Source: Nocardioides sp. SYSU D00065 (GTDB lineage Bacteria > Actinomycetota > Actinomycetes > Propionibacteriales > Nocardioidaceae). Taken from it: 64,000 nt of DNA. Location of the stretch: NCBI RefSeq assembly GCF_017916425.1, contig NZ_JAFMSX010000005.1, positions 186,001 to 250,000 on the forward strand, written 5' to 3'. The position numbers and the translations under genes are program-made. Under the pieces are notes generated by a model. It was not told where the DNA came from. It made no database searches and was given only the letters and a program-made list of their open reading frames with translations. Below are positions 7,643 to 18,927 of this stretch, one piece after another (positions within the stretch are counted from its first letter, which is position 1; each line of letters starts with the position of its first letter).

Positions 7643-8978
7643 GGCGCCTCCAGATCACAACGCCGGCCACCGTCCCGGTCACAATCGCGGTCGCGAGGGC
7701 GACGACGCTCCGCGGGTCAAGCGGATCGGGCGGCTCGACCGCGTCGACGACTGGTGCGTTCCCCAGGAGATCCTCCGCCCAGCTCCAGCCGAGCAGAGAG
7801 TCCGCGCCGCGCAGAACGACACTGGACTCGCCCGTGGTGGTGTCCACGGCCAGCAGCTGCCAGGGCTGCGTCTCTGGGAGATCCCGGGATCCGCTCCGGC
7901 GGTGGGTCACGAGCAGGTCCCCGCCTCGCCATCCGAGCACCTGCCAGGCCTCGGCAACGCCCGGCACCACCCGTTGCCCGGCCGCCGGAGCGTCGAGGTC
8001 CGAGACCGTCACCACGTTGGGAACGGCGTCCGGCCGACCACGTCCGCCCAGCTGTGCCAGCACGCCGTCTGGTCGGAGGAATGCGCTGGACCCGGTTGAC
8101 CCGACCGCCCCGCTCCCACTGCGGACTGGCAGCCGTTCTACGTCGCCGGTGGCCAAGTTGTGCAACCGACGACCGACCAGCAGCCGTCCTTCCGCCGACT
8201 CGCTGAAGCCGTCGAGCGGCACCCGGCTCAGCTCGATCGGGCCTTGCGAACCACCCACGTCCCAGCGCAAGGCTGGGCCACCCGCCGCCGACCCATGGAG
8301 CAACGGGTCGCCGTCGTCGCCGGCGCGCCACTGGCCGTAGGCCAGGAGCAGCGTGTCCTGGTCGGCCCACAGCAACGCATCCGGCGAGAGGCCGTGCTCG
8401 GTCGAGAAGTGTTGACTGTCGACGCCGCCCGTCACGAGGTCGATCACGGTCACCCCGGTCACTGGCGTCGACCGGCCCTGACTCGTACGCGGCGACCCGT
8501 TCGGGGTGCCGCCACGCCAGTACGCGAGCCGCCGCCCGTCGGACGACAGCGCGACGGCGCCCTGGCCGGCGAGGTCCGGCGCACCCAGGTGTAGGTAGCG
8601 CCCAGAGCCTGTGATGACAGCGATCGCCGGGACAGACCCCGTCCACGTGCGGCGCTCGGCGAGGCGTGCCGCCACCACCGGCTCCCGGGGCATCCCGACG
8701 GGAAGCCACGGTGAGACGTCGTAGACCCGGTCCGGCAGCGTCGGCCGGCTGCCGGGACTGACCACGGGGGCGACAGGTGCCGCGCGCTGCCACCACAGCA
8801 CGGACAGTGAGGCCAGAAGGACCGCGCCGAGCGCGGCCGCGGCCACCGACCCGCGCCGACGGCGGCGCCGCCAACGCTCACCGCGCGTCCAGAGGTCGCC
8901 GGCTGGCGGCGCGACCGTCGCCTCGACAACCGCACCGGCGTCTCGGTCGAGCACCGCGAAGCCCTCGCGCAGATCCAC
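7629..8978 (-). CDS. Membrane-anchored beta-propeller-like protein coupled to the ECF sigma factor
   Basis: This 449-residue protein has a cytoplasmic N-terminus of about 42 residues ending in a run of arginines. A transmembrane helix follows at about 43-63, then a large extracytoplasmic part rich in Gly, Asp and Trp with WD40/TolB-like repeats (for example ALSSDGRRLAYWRGG near 145), and a second helix near the C-terminus ending in RRRARP. The reading frame overlaps the start of the sigma gene by 14 nt. The layout fits a surface sensor or anti-sigma-like partner, but no anti-sigma zinc motif is seen in the N-terminus. The function is inferred from context only. Confidence 0.7.
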   Translation of the reverse strand: MDLREGFAVLDRDAGAVVEATVAPPAGDLWTRGERWRRRRRRGSVAAAALGAVLLASLSVLWWQRAAPVAPVVSPGSRPTLPDRVYDVSPWLPVGMPREPVVAARLAERRTWTGSVPAIAVITGSGRYLHLGAPDLAGQGAVALSSDGRRLAYWRGGTPNGSPRTSQGRSTPVTGVTVIDLVTGGVDSQHFSTEHGLSPDALLWADQDTLLLAYGQWRAGDDGDPLLHGSAAGGPALRWDVGGSQGPIELSRVPLDGFSESAEGRLLVGRRLHNLATGDVERLPVRSGSGAVGSTGSSAFLRPDGVLAQLGGRGRPDAVPNVVTVSDLDAPAAGQRVVPGVAEAWQVLGWRGGDLLVTHRRSGSRDLPETQPWQLLAVDTTTGESSVVLRGADSLLGWSWAEDLLGNAPVVDAVEPPDPLDPRSVVALATAIVTGTVAGVVIWRRRARP

Positions 8979-9062
8979 TGGTCCCCCTCGCCCTCGGCAT
9001 CCTCACAGACACCTACGCCTCGACAGAGCGGAAAGGTTGGAGCACGCCGCGACCGTGGCGGC

Positions 9063-9635
9063 TCAGGCCAGCGCGGCTCGCACGGCCTCGGCGCGCGCGT
9101 CGTACTCGTCCTGCGGGATGTCGGGCAGCATGTCGGCCCACACGGGCAGGTTCGAGCCCCGGAGCTGGAGGACGCCGCGGGGTCGGGCCATGACGTTGAC
9201 CGACAGGTGCCCGCTGCCGTTCTCCCACTTGGTGATGTGCACGTTGCCGACGCCGTCGAGCGCCTGCACCGCGAGGTAGGTGCGTGCGAGCAGGCGGCCG
9301 AGCTCGGCGTGGGCGTCGTCGTCGACGTCGTCGAGCAGCTCGTGCTCGCGCGCCACGACGTTGGCGACGAACGGCAGGCTGGTGGCCCCGGGCCGGATGA
9401 CTGCGAGCCGGTCGCCGGTGTGCAGCACCTGCGCTGCGCTGGACAGCGCTCGGCACGTCCGGCAGTCGGCGGGATCCCGGCGACGGTCCGGCTCCGGGTC
9501 GGCGTACTCGGTCAGCGGCCTGGCCCGCAGCCCGTCGCGCTCGAAGGGGAACACCTCCCACTCCGGCATGCGGCCGAGCCGCAGGCGGCCGTCGTCACCG
9601 ACGGCCGCCTGCGCCCGGTCGAGGAACTCCTGCAC
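9063..9635 (-). CDS. HIT-like superfamily protein with altered histidine triad
   Basis: This 190-residue protein resembles HIT-superfamily proteins. Its C-terminal half has GNVHITKWENGSGHLSVNV followed by ARPRGVLQLRGSNLPVW, the layout of an actinobacterial HIT-like group. The canonical HxHxH is replaced by HLSVN, so nucleotidyl transfer by the usual mechanism is unlikely. CRTC near residue 65 may be a metal or structural pair. The GTG at 9633-9635 starts 1 nt after the acnA stop and overlaps a GAGG in the acnA tail, so it is in the acnA operon. No specific role is known. Confidence 0.72.
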   Translation of the reverse strand: MQEFLDRAQAAVGDDGRLRLGRMPEWEVFPFERDGLRARPLTEYADPEPDRRRDPADCRTCRALSSAAQVLHTGDRLAVIRPGATSLPFVANVVAREHELLDDVDDDAHAELGRLLARTYLAVQALDGVGNVHITKWENGSGHLSVNVMARPRGVLQLRGSNLPVWADMLPDIPQDEYDARAEAVRAALA

Positions 9636-9636
9636 C

Positions 9637-12540
<2,904 letters not shown>

Positions 12541-12635
12541 CAGCCACATCTCCTCGGGAGTTCGCGGGTTCACGCCCATCTTGCCGTCGTACCCGGAGGG
12601 ACCGGAAGGCAGGCGACCCTAAGTCGGGCTCGCAT

Positions 12636-12653
12636 TATCTTGACGTCAAGATA
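12636..12653. promoter_or_regulatory. 18-bp perfect palindrome upstream of acnA
   Basis: TATCTTGACGTCAAGATA is a perfect palindrome 95 nt before the acnA start. On the minus strand its second half, TCAAGA, could serve as a -35 box 16 nt from a TAGGGT -10. A dimeric regulator bound here would then block transcription. The regulator is not identifiable from the window. Confidence 0.65.
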
Positions 12654-12675
12654 CCACACGGACGACAGGCGAGCG

Positions 12676-13035
12676 TCAGTCGCCGATGCCCGCGACCCGG
12701 TCCAGGTGCTGCAACAGCTCGTGCGCGGCCAGCTCGACCCGCTTGTGGCGCCACTCCGCCGCCCGGTAGACGCAGGCGATGAGCCCGCTGCGGTGCACCC
12801 GCCGCAGGTCGCCGTAGACGAACGCGTACCTCGCCTTCGTCCCGTCGTTGGCGCCTTCGGTCAGCCCGAGGTGCCAGGCGGCGTAGTCCTGCCACGAGTG
12901 GCGCTCGAGGTAGGCGTTCTCCGCCGCGGCGCCCGGCTGCGCCTGCCCCCAGTCGCTGTCCAGCACGTACTGGCGGGCGTCGATCAGCCGTCGGGCGTGG
13001 GTGACGGCGTCGTCGTTGACGGCGTAGGTTGCCAC
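12676..13035 (-). CDS. Conserved hypothetical actinobacterial protein
   Basis: This 119-residue soluble protein begins at the GTG 13033-13035 (VATYAVNDDAVTHARRLIDA). It contains SWQDYAAWHLGLTEGANDGT near residue 44 and YAFVYGDLRRVHRSGLI near 66, ending in a long helix with HELLQHLDRV. It resembles a small actinobacterial family of unknown function. There is no signal peptide or cysteine. No strong ribosome binding site precedes the GTG, so the start is less certain. It lies between the HU gene (79 nt upstream) and the acnA promoter on the same strand. Confidence 0.78.
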   Translation of the reverse strand: MATYAVNDDAVTHARRLIDARQYVLDSDWGQAQPGAAAENAYLERHSWQDYAAWHLGLTEGANDGTKARYAFVYGDLRRVHRSGLIACVYRAAEWRHKRVELAAHELLQHLDRVAGIGD

Positions 13036-13114
13036 CGGACCAGCCAACCCGGCGACCCGGGTGCTGGCAAGCCCCGGGTGGACCGCCGCCGGAGCGGCGG
13101 CCACCCGAGCCGGC

Positions 13115-13393
13115 TCACCGTCCGGCGACCGCCTGCTTGAAGGCGGCCGCCGGCTTGAACGCCGGCGCCTGGCTGGCCTCGATCTCCAGCACCTCGCCGG
13201 TCTGCGGGTTGCGTCCCGTGCGCGCGGCGCGACTGCGCCGCTCGAAGGTGCCGAAGCCCGGCAGCGTGACCCGCTCCCCCGCGGCCACGGCTGCCGCGAC
13301 ACCGTCGAGCGCCGCGGTCAGTGCCGCGTCCGCCTGCCCCGCGGTCAAGCCTGTCTCCCGCGCCATGGTCTCGACGAGGTCCTTGCGATTCAT
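13115..13393 (-). CDS. hup: HU family DNA-binding protein
   Basis: HU is a small nucleoid protein that bends DNA as a dimer. This 92-residue copy has the short bacterial form without the long lysine/alanine tail of the main actinobacterial HupB. It carries the signature LPGFGTFERRSRAARTGRNP, including the intercalating proline in RNPQTG. The ATG at 13391-13393 follows AAGGAG by about 9 nt. It is divergent from the L31/CobW unit and shares a 94-nt intergenic region that holds a Zur box, so zinc-dependent control is possible. A second HU outside the window is likely. Confidence 0.93.
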   Translation of the reverse strand: MNRKDLVETMARETGLTAGQADAALTAALDGVAAAVAAGERVTLPGFGTFERRSRAARTGRNPQTGEVLEIEASQAPAFKPAAAFKQAVAGR

Positions 13394-13456
13394 GCACGTG
13401 CTCCTTGCTGTCAGTGGACCCGGGGCTGGTCGCCCGGAACCCGGACTATGCCATAC

Positions 13457-13471
13457 TGAGAATGATTCTTG
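13457..13471. promoter_or_regulatory. Zur (zinc uptake regulator) box
   Basis: TGAGAAT-G-ATTCTTG is a 7-1-7 inverted repeat with five of seven positions paired. It resembles the actinobacterial Zur/Fur-type operator TGAtAAT-N-ATTaTCA. It lies 17 nt before the start of the zinc-free L31 gene, the classical Zur target. Confidence 0.75.
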
Positions 13472-13487
13472 TTAAGAGGAGGAAGCT

Positions 13488-13742
13488 GTGAAGCGAGACA
13501 TCCATCCCCCCTACGGACCGGTGGCGTTCCGGGACCGGGCCACGGGGCGGGTCTTCGCGACCCGCTCCACGCTGGCCGGCAGCGACATCGACAGGACGGT
13601 CGACATCGATGGCGAGACCTACCCCGTCGTCGACGTCGACGTCACCAGCGACAGCCACCCCTTCTGGACCGGTACCGCCCGCACCCTGGACAGCGAAGGT
13701 CGGGTGGAGAAGTTCCAGCGCCGCTACGGGAGGACGTCATGA
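13488..13742 (+). CDS. rpmE2: 50S ribosomal protein L31 type B (zinc-independent)
   Basis: This 84-residue L31 paralogue lacks the CxxC zinc-binding residues of the standard form. It carries the type-B features [16 protein letters not shown] and HPFWTG. Type-B L31 replaces the zinc-containing protein when zinc is scarce and so frees zinc. The GTG at 13488-13490 follows GAGGAGGA by about 6 nt. A Zur box lies directly upstream. The stop overlaps the start of the CobW-like gene (ATGA at 13739-13742), so the two are coupled in one zinc-starvation operon. Confidence 0.94.
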   Translation: MKRDIHPPYGPVAFRDRATGRVFATRSTLAGSDIDRTVDIDGETYPVVDVDVTSDSHPFWTGTARTLDSEGRVEKFQRRYGRTS

Positions 13743-14815
13743 GGGTCCCGCTCGTCGTGGTCACCGGCGTCGACCCGGCAGCCATCGACGCTGCGATGCT
13801 GAGCCTGTCGTGGGACCTGCCCCGAGCCGTCGCCGTACGGCACGTGATCGACCCCGAGTCACAGGTCCTCACCCGGACGGTCAGCGACGCCCAGGGCATC
13901 GTGGAGCGTGAGGACATCCCGCTCGAGCACGCGTGTGTCTCCTGCGCCCTGCGCGAGGACATCCTCCCCACACTGGAGCGAGTCGCTCGCGACCGGCGGT
14001 GGAGCACGATCGTGGCCGCCCTGCCGGCCGGCACCGAGGCCGCCCAGCTCGGCAGCGTCCTGGCCACCAACAGCAGGCTGGCGCGGCACATCCGGCTCAG
14101 CACCGTCGTCAGCGCCCTCGGCGGGGAGCACCTGGTCCACGACCTGCTCGCCGACGACCTGCTCCGCGAGCGCGGTTGGCACAGCAACCCCTGGGACGAC
14201 CGCGGGGTCGGCGAGGTCGCCTGCGCCCAGGTGGAGTACGCCGACCTGGTGGTCGTCGACCGCGACCCGACTCGCCAGGCACGCGACCTGCTCCGCGCCC
14301 TCGCCCGGCCCGAGGTCGCGGTCGTCCCAGGTTTCGACCGACTCGAGGGCGCAGCGCTGGCAGCACACCGGCACCAGCACAGGCCGGCCGACGCCTGGCG
14401 CTCCCCCGCCGTGACGGCAGAGCTCCCGACGCTCGGAGAGAGCCGGGCCTGGCGGCTCCACCTCACCTCCGACCGCCCGTTCCACCCCGAACGGCTGCTC
14501 GACCAGATCGAGCGGCTCGGCACCGGCGCGCACCGCTCCCGCGGCTGCTTCTGGGTGCCGACGCGACCCGGCGTCGCGCTGGAGTGGTCCGGGGCCGGCG
14601 GCCAGCTGAGCATCGGCAGCCACAGCAGCTGGGGCCGCCGCACGCCCCTGACCCGGCTCATCTTCACCGGCGTCGGCACAGCCCCGACCGAGCTCGCCGC
14701 CGCCTTCGACGACCTGCTCCTCTCCCCCGATGAGCTCAACCGCGACCCGCGCCGCTGGGACGTGCTCGAGGACGGCCTCGAGCCCTGGCTCGGCGACATC
14801 CGCGGCGCAGCCTGA
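13739..14815 (+). CDS. CobW/ZNG1-family protein with degenerate P-loop
   Basis: This 358-residue protein has the CobW-family layout: an N-terminal G-domain-like part and a C-terminal CobW_C-like part (about residues 235-340). The metal motif is [11 protein letters not shown], giving CxxC at residues 66 and 69 where canonical members have CxCC. The expected Walker A GxxGxGKT is replaced by [12 protein letters not shown] near residue 9, so GTP binding is doubtful. Family members deliver zinc to client enzymes during zinc deficiency. It is coupled to the type-B L31 gene behind a Zur box, which supports a zinc role. It converges with the RNA methyltransferase gene. Confidence 0.85.
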   Translation: MRVPLVVVTGVDPAAIDAAMLSLSWDLPRAVAVRHVIDPESQVLTRTVSDAQGIVEREDIPLEHACVSCALREDILPTLERVARDRRWSTIVAALPAGTEAAQLGSVLATNSRLARHIRLSTVVSALGGEHLVHDLLADDLLRERGWHSNPWDDRGVGEVACAQVEYADLVVVDRDPTRQARDLLRALARPEVAVVPGFDRLEGAALAAHRHQHRPADAWRSPAVTAELPTLGESRAWRLHLTSDRPFHPERLLDQIERLGTGAHRSRGCFWVPTRPGVALEWSGAGGQLSIGSHSSWGRRTPLTRLIFTGVGTAPTELAAAFDDLLLSPDELNRDPRRWDVLEDGLEPWLGDIRGAA

Positions 14816-14872
14816 ACCACGCGACCCACGCGGGGCGGACGCGCCGTGCAGGAGCTGTCCGCTAGTACGGGT

Positions 14873-16114
14873 TCAGCTCGGGTCGCCGCGCCGCAGGTCG
14901 GGCCCGGTGGTCTCCAGCAGCGCGACGCATTCGACGTGGTGCGTCATCGGGAACAGGTCGAAGGCGCGGACCGCGGTCAGGGAGTAGCCGTGCTCGGCGA
15001 AGATCGCGACATCGCGCCCGAGCGCCGCCGGGTCGCAGGCGACGTACGCCACCGCGCGGGGCCGGCGGTCGACGACCTGCTCCACCACGGCGCGCTTGGC
15101 ACCCTCCCGGGGCGGGTCGAGGACGACCAGGTCGAAGGGCTCGTCGAGGTCCGAGGCGAGCACCCGCTCGGTCGGACCGCACGTGACCGCGGCTCCCTCG
15201 AGGGCCGAGAGGTTGGCGCGGGCGTGCTGACAGGCGGTGCGGTCGGCCTCGATTGCGACGACCCGCGCGCCCGTGGCCTCGCCGATGAACCGCGCGAAGA
15301 GACCCACGCCGGCGTAGAGGTCGAGCGCCCGCTCGCCCGGCGCCGGAGCGAGCAGCTCCATGACGGACTCGACCAGCACGCGGGGCGCCTCGGGGTGGAC
15401 CTGCCAGAACCCGTCGACCGCGACGCTGAACGGATGCGTCGCGCTGCCCACGGTGACGTCGTGCGAGGACGTGACGGCCTCCGGCTGGCCCGGCGACCAC
15501 CCGCCGTGCTGTCCCGCCTCGGCGCCCGGCACGGGCCTGGCCTCCTCGACGGCGATGGGGCAGTCCTCGATCGGGACCAGCCGGTGGGAGCGGTGCGCCC
15601 GCATCGCCGGACGCCCGTCGGGCGTGACCGCGTAGCGCTGGCGCGTGCGCCAGCGCAGCCCGTCGTCGGGGCGCCCGGGGACCGGGACGGCCTCGACGTG
15701 CAGCGCGGCCACCAGCTCCGAGTCCGGGTCGAGGCGGCCGAGCCGTACGAGCTGCTCGCGCACCACCGCCGTCTTGAGGTCGCGCTGGGCGTCGAGCGCC
15801 ACGTGCTGGAAGTCGCAGCCTCCGCACAGGCCCGGACGCGCGACGGGGCACGGCGGCTCCACCCGGTCCGGCGAGGGGACGAGCACCGACACGGCGTCGC
15901 CGCGCCAGAAGCGGTCGCCGTCGGTCCCGTCGGTGACCTCCACCTCGACCCGCTCGCCGGGCAGCGCGTGGCGCACGAACACCACCCGGGACTCAGGCTC
16001 GGGCAGCCGGGCCACGCAGTGGCCGCCGTGGGCGACCGGGCCCACCTCGACCTCGAAGCGCTCCCCCACGCGGGAGCGGCCGCGCGCCCTCCGGGGCCGA
16101 TTGGTGCGGCTCAT
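14873..16114 (-). CDS. TRAM-domain class I SAM-dependent RNA m5U methyltransferase (TrmA/RlmD type)
   Basis: This 413-residue enzyme methylates a uridine C5 in rRNA or tRNA. It starts with a basic tail and a TRAM domain (about residues 15-80). An iron-sulphur motif CPVARPGLCGGC follows near 88-100, with a further cysteine in IEDCPIA. The SAM-binding DLYAGVGLFARFIGEATG lies near 280. The catalytic signature is LDPPREGAKRA, with the nucleophile in VACDPAAL. Its ATG overlaps the stop of the K+ permease gene (16111-16114), so the two are translationally coupled. The exact target base (for example 23S m5U) cannot be read from the sequence. Confidence 0.93.
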   Translation of the reverse strand: MSRTNRPRRARGRSRVGERFEVEVGPVAHGGHCVARLPEPESRVVFVRHALPGERVEVEVTDGTDGDRFWRGDAVSVLVPSPDRVEPPCPVARPGLCGGCDFQHVALDAQRDLKTAVVREQLVRLGRLDPDSELVAALHVEAVPVPGRPDDGLRWRTRQRYAVTPDGRPAMRAHRSHRLVPIEDCPIAVEEARPVPGAEAGQHGGWSPGQPEAVTSSHDVTVGSATHPFSVAVDGFWQVHPEAPRVLVESVMELLAPAPGERALDLYAGVGLFARFIGEATGARVVAIEADRTACQHARANLSALEGAAVTCGPTERVLASDLDEPFDLVVLDPPREGAKRAVVEQVVDRRPRAVAYVACDPAALGRDVAIFAEHGYSLTAVRAFDLFPMTHHVECVALLETTGPDLRRGDPS

Positions 16115-18165
16115 GCGTCGTCGCCGGCCCCGCTGGAGCTGCTGCGCGAGCCGACCCGGCCGCGACGCAGGTCGCCGGCGTGCACCCGCACCTCGTCGCG
16201 CAGGTCGCGCTCCCGGGCGACCTGGGACGAGCGCAGCTGGTAGGGCACCGAGATGACCATGACGCCGGGCGTGAACAGCAGGCGGCCCTTGAGCCGCAGG
16301 GCGGTCTGGTTGTGGAGCAGCTGCTCCCACCACCGGCCCACGACGTACTCCGGGATGTAGACCGCGACGACCCCGCGCGGGCTCGCCCGGCGGATCTCCT
16401 GGGTGTACTCGACGATCGGGCGCACCACCTCGCGGTAGGGCGAGTGCAGCACCTTGAGCGGGATGTCGAGGTGGCGCTCGTCCCACTCCTCCAGCAGCCG
16501 GCTGGTGGCCTGGGGGTCGATGCTGACGTAGATCGCCTCCAGGACGTTGGGGCGGGTGGCGCGCGCGAAGGCCAGCGCGCGCAGCGTCGGCTTGTGGAGC
16601 TTTGCGGCGAGCACGATCGCGTGCACGCGCGTCGGCATCACCTTGTCCTGCTCGTCCGCGGCCAGCTCGAGCTCGACGCGGGCGTAGTGCCGCCCGATCG
16701 CCTTCATCAGGAGGAAGAAGAAGCCCATCGCCAGGATCGTGATCCAGGCGCCGGCGAGGAACTTGGTGAGGAGGACGATCACCAGCACCACGGCGGTCAT
16801 GCCGAGACCGAAGGTGTTGATGGCCCGCGAGCGCAGCATCCGGCGACGTGCGGCCGGGTCCTGCTCGGTGCGCAGGTGCCGGGTCCAGTGCCGGATCATC
16901 CCGAGCTGGCTGAGGTTGAAGGAGACGAAGACACCGACGATGTAGAGCTGGATGAGCTTGGTGGTCTCGGCGTCGAAGATCCAGATGAGCAGCATCGACA
17001 TCGCGGCCAGGAACACGATCCCGTTGCTGTAGGCCAACCGGTCCCCCCGCGAGCCCAGCGACCGGGGCGCCAGCCCGTCCTGGGCGAGGATCGAGCCGAG
17101 CACCGGGAAGCCGTTGAAGGCGGTGTTGGCCGCCAGCACGAGGATGACGCCGGTCACCGTGACGACGAAGTAGAAGCCGGGCGGGAAGTGGTCGAAGACG
17201 CCTGCCGCGATCTGGGAGATCACCGGGTGCTGCTCGTAGTCGGCGGGCAGCGCCGCGCCGGACGCCGTCCGCAGCCGGTCGAGCTCGTGCGGGTCGACGT
17301 AGCGGATCGCCATCTGCTTGGCCAGCACGATGACGCTCATCATCATCGAGATCGCGATCATCCCGAGCAGGAGCAGCGTGGTGGCCGCGTTGCGGCTCTT
17401 GGGCCTGCGGAAGGCGGGGACGCCGTTGCTGATCGCCTCGACCCCGGTCAGGGCGGCACAGCCGGAGGAGAACGCGCGGGCGAGCAGGAACATCAGCCCC
17501 ACCTGGGTCAGCGGCTCCTCCCAGCCCTCCTGCGGCTCGATGACGAGACCCGCGCTCTCGGCCGCCGGCAGGTCGCCGGCCAGCAGCCGGAGCAGGCCGT
17601 AGGCGCACATGCCGAGGATGGCGATCATGAACAGGTAGGTCGGCACCGCGAAGAACGAGCCCGACTCGCGCACCCCGCGCAGGTTCATCGCGGTCAGCAG
17701 GGCCACCGCCACCACCCCGACGGTCGCCTCGTGCCCGATGAGCGGCGGCACAGCGCCGGCGGCGTACTGCGCGGCTGAGGAGATCGACACCGCGACGGTC
17801 AGGACGTAGTCGACGAGCAGCGCGCTCGCAACGGTGACCCCGGCGTTGCGGCCGAGGTTGACCGTGGCCACCTCGTAGTCCCCGCCGCCGGAGGGATAGG
17901 CGTGCACGGTCTGGCGGTAGCTGGCGACGACCGTGAACATCACGAGGGCGACCGCCAGGCCGACCTTCCACGACCACACGTACGTCGACGCTCCCGCGAC
18001 GGCCAGCATGATGAAGACCTCGTCAGGCGCGTACGCCACGGAGGAGAGCGCGTCGCTGGCGAAGACCGGGAGGGCGATCCGCTTCGGGAGGAGGGTCTCC
18101 CCCAGCTGGCTGCTCCGCAGCTTGCGCCCCAGCAGGATGCGCTTCGAGACGTCGCCGACACTCAC
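16111..18165 (-). CDS. APC-superfamily permease, KimA-like potassium transporter
   Basis: This 684-residue permease has about twelve transmembrane helices between residues 35 and 480 and a soluble C-terminal domain (about 520-665). The layout resembles KimA/YdaO-type K+:H+ symporters. FASDALSSVAYAPDE near residue 38 is the APC helix-1 signature. The GTG at 18163-18165 lies 7 nt after TAGGCT, so the mRNA is probably leaderless and has no room for a ydaO riboswitch. It is divergent from two TrkA/CeoB-type genes, which supports potassium as substrate. A generic amino-acid permease is the alternative. Confidence 0.85.
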   Translation of the reverse strand: MSVGDVSKRILLGRKLRSSQLGETLLPKRIALPVFASDALSSVAYAPDEVFIMLAVAGASTYVWSWKVGLAVALVMFTVVASYRQTVHAYPSGGGDYEVATVNLGRNAGVTVASALLVDYVLTVAVSISSAAQYAAGAVPPLIGHEATVGVVAVALLTAMNLRGVRESGSFFAVPTYLFMIAILGMCAYGLLRLLAGDLPAAESAGLVIEPQEGWEEPLTQVGLMFLLARAFSSGCAALTGVEAISNGVPAFRRPKSRNAATTLLLLGMIAISMMMSVIVLAKQMAIRYVDPHELDRLRTASGAALPADYEQHPVISQIAAGVFDHFPPGFYFVVTVTGVILVLAANTAFNGFPVLGSILAQDGLAPRSLGSRGDRLAYSNGIVFLAAMSMLLIWIFDAETTKLIQLYIVGVFVSFNLSQLGMIRHWTRHLRTEQDPAARRRMLRSRAINTFGLGMTAVVLVIVLLTKFLAGAWITILAMGFFFLLMKAIGRHYARVELELAADEQDKVMPTRVHAIVLAAKLHKPTLRALAFARATRPNVLEAIYVSIDPQATSRLLEEWDERHLDIPLKVLHSPYREVVRPIVEYTQEIRRASPRGVVAVYIPEYVVGRWWEQLLHNQTALRLKGRLLFTPGVMVISVPYQLRSSQVARERDLRDEVRVHAGDLRRGRVGSRSSSSGAGDDA

Positions 18166-18172
18166 GAGCCGC

Positions 18173-18178
18173 AGCCTA
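18173..18178 (-). promoter_or_regulatory. -10 element (TAGGCT) of the KimA-like gene
   Basis: TAGGCT lies 7 nt before the GTG at 18165 on the minus strand. With the ceoB element it forms a tightly divergent pair. Confidence 0.55.
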
Positions 18179-18190
18179 GACGCAGCACGG

Positions 18191-18196
18191 TACGGT
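18191..18196 (+). promoter_or_regulatory. -10 element (TACGGT) of ceoB
   Basis: TACGGT lies 6 nt before the GTG at 18203. The two divergent start codons are only 37 nt apart. Confidence 0.55.
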
Positions 18197-18202
18197 GCTG
18201 GG

Positions 18203-18865
18203 GTGCACGTCGTGATCATGGGCTGCGGCCGCGTCGGATCGACGCTCGCGCGCAGCCTCGAGGACCGCAACCACACGGTGTCCGTCATCGACAGCGAGCC
18301 CGACTCGTTCCGTCGGCTCGGCCCGGAGTTCAACGGTGACAAAATCACCGGCTACGGCTTCGACCAGCAGGTCCTCGAGAAGGCGGGCATCCGCCGCGCC
18401 GACGCGTTCGCCGCGGTCTCCAGTGGCGACAACTCCAACATCATCGCGGCCCGGGTCGCGCGGGAGACCTTCGGCCTCCAGCAGGTCGTCGCCCGCATCT
18501 ACGACCCCGGTCGCGCCGAGGTCTACCAGCGCCTCGGCATCACCACGGTCGCCACCGTCAAGTGGACGGCCGACCAGGTGCTGCGGCGCATCCTGCCCGC
18601 CGGCGCCGAGCCCGACTTCCGCGACCCCTCGGGCACCATCCGCGTCGACCACGTCCAAGTCCCGGAGTCGTGGATCGGGAACCGGACGGTCGAGCTGCAG
18701 ATGCAGTCGCGCAGCCGGATCGCGTGGATCGACCGGTTGGGCGAGGGCATGCTGCCGACCCGCGAGTCCGTGCTGCAGGAGGGCGACATGCTGCACCTGG
18801 TGATCCGCGAGGAGCACGCCGCGCACGCCTACGCCGTGCTCGAGGCCGGCCCCGACAACGACTGA
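18203..18865 (+). CDS. ceoB: TrkA-type potassium uptake regulatory subunit (CeoB-like)
   Basis: This 220-residue cytosolic RCK subunit gates a potassium channel or transporter by binding NAD(H) or another nucleotide. The Rossmann motif GCGRVGSTLARSLE starts at residue 7. The acidic DSEP that would bind ribose follows the second strand. An RCK_C domain occupies about residues 135-215. The start is the GTG at 18203 (VHVVIMGCG), 6 nt after a TACGGT -10 element. It is followed 62 nt later by the paralogous ceoC; together they form the two-gene Ceo/TrkA unit known in actinobacteria. Confidence 0.92.
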   Translation: MHVVIMGCGRVGSTLARSLEDRNHTVSVIDSEPDSFRRLGPEFNGDKITGYGFDQQVLEKAGIRRADAFAAVSSGDNSNIIAARVARETFGLQQVVARIYDPGRAEVYQRLGITTVATVKWTADQVLRRILPAGAEPDFRDPSGTIRVDHVQVPESWIGNRTVELQMQSRSRIAWIDRLGEGMLPTRESVLQEGDMLHLVIREEHAAHAYAVLEAGPDND

Positions 18866-18927
18866 CCCGAGCCAGACCCGCCCCTCCCCGAACCGCACTC
18901 GAACTGCCAGCCAGGAGCACCGAACAC

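Noticed and set aside
16111..18210. ydaO (c-di-AMP) riboswitch before the KimA-like gene
   Set aside because: The gap to the divergent gene is 37 nt with a -10 box 7 nt from the start, so there is no space for a riboswitch.
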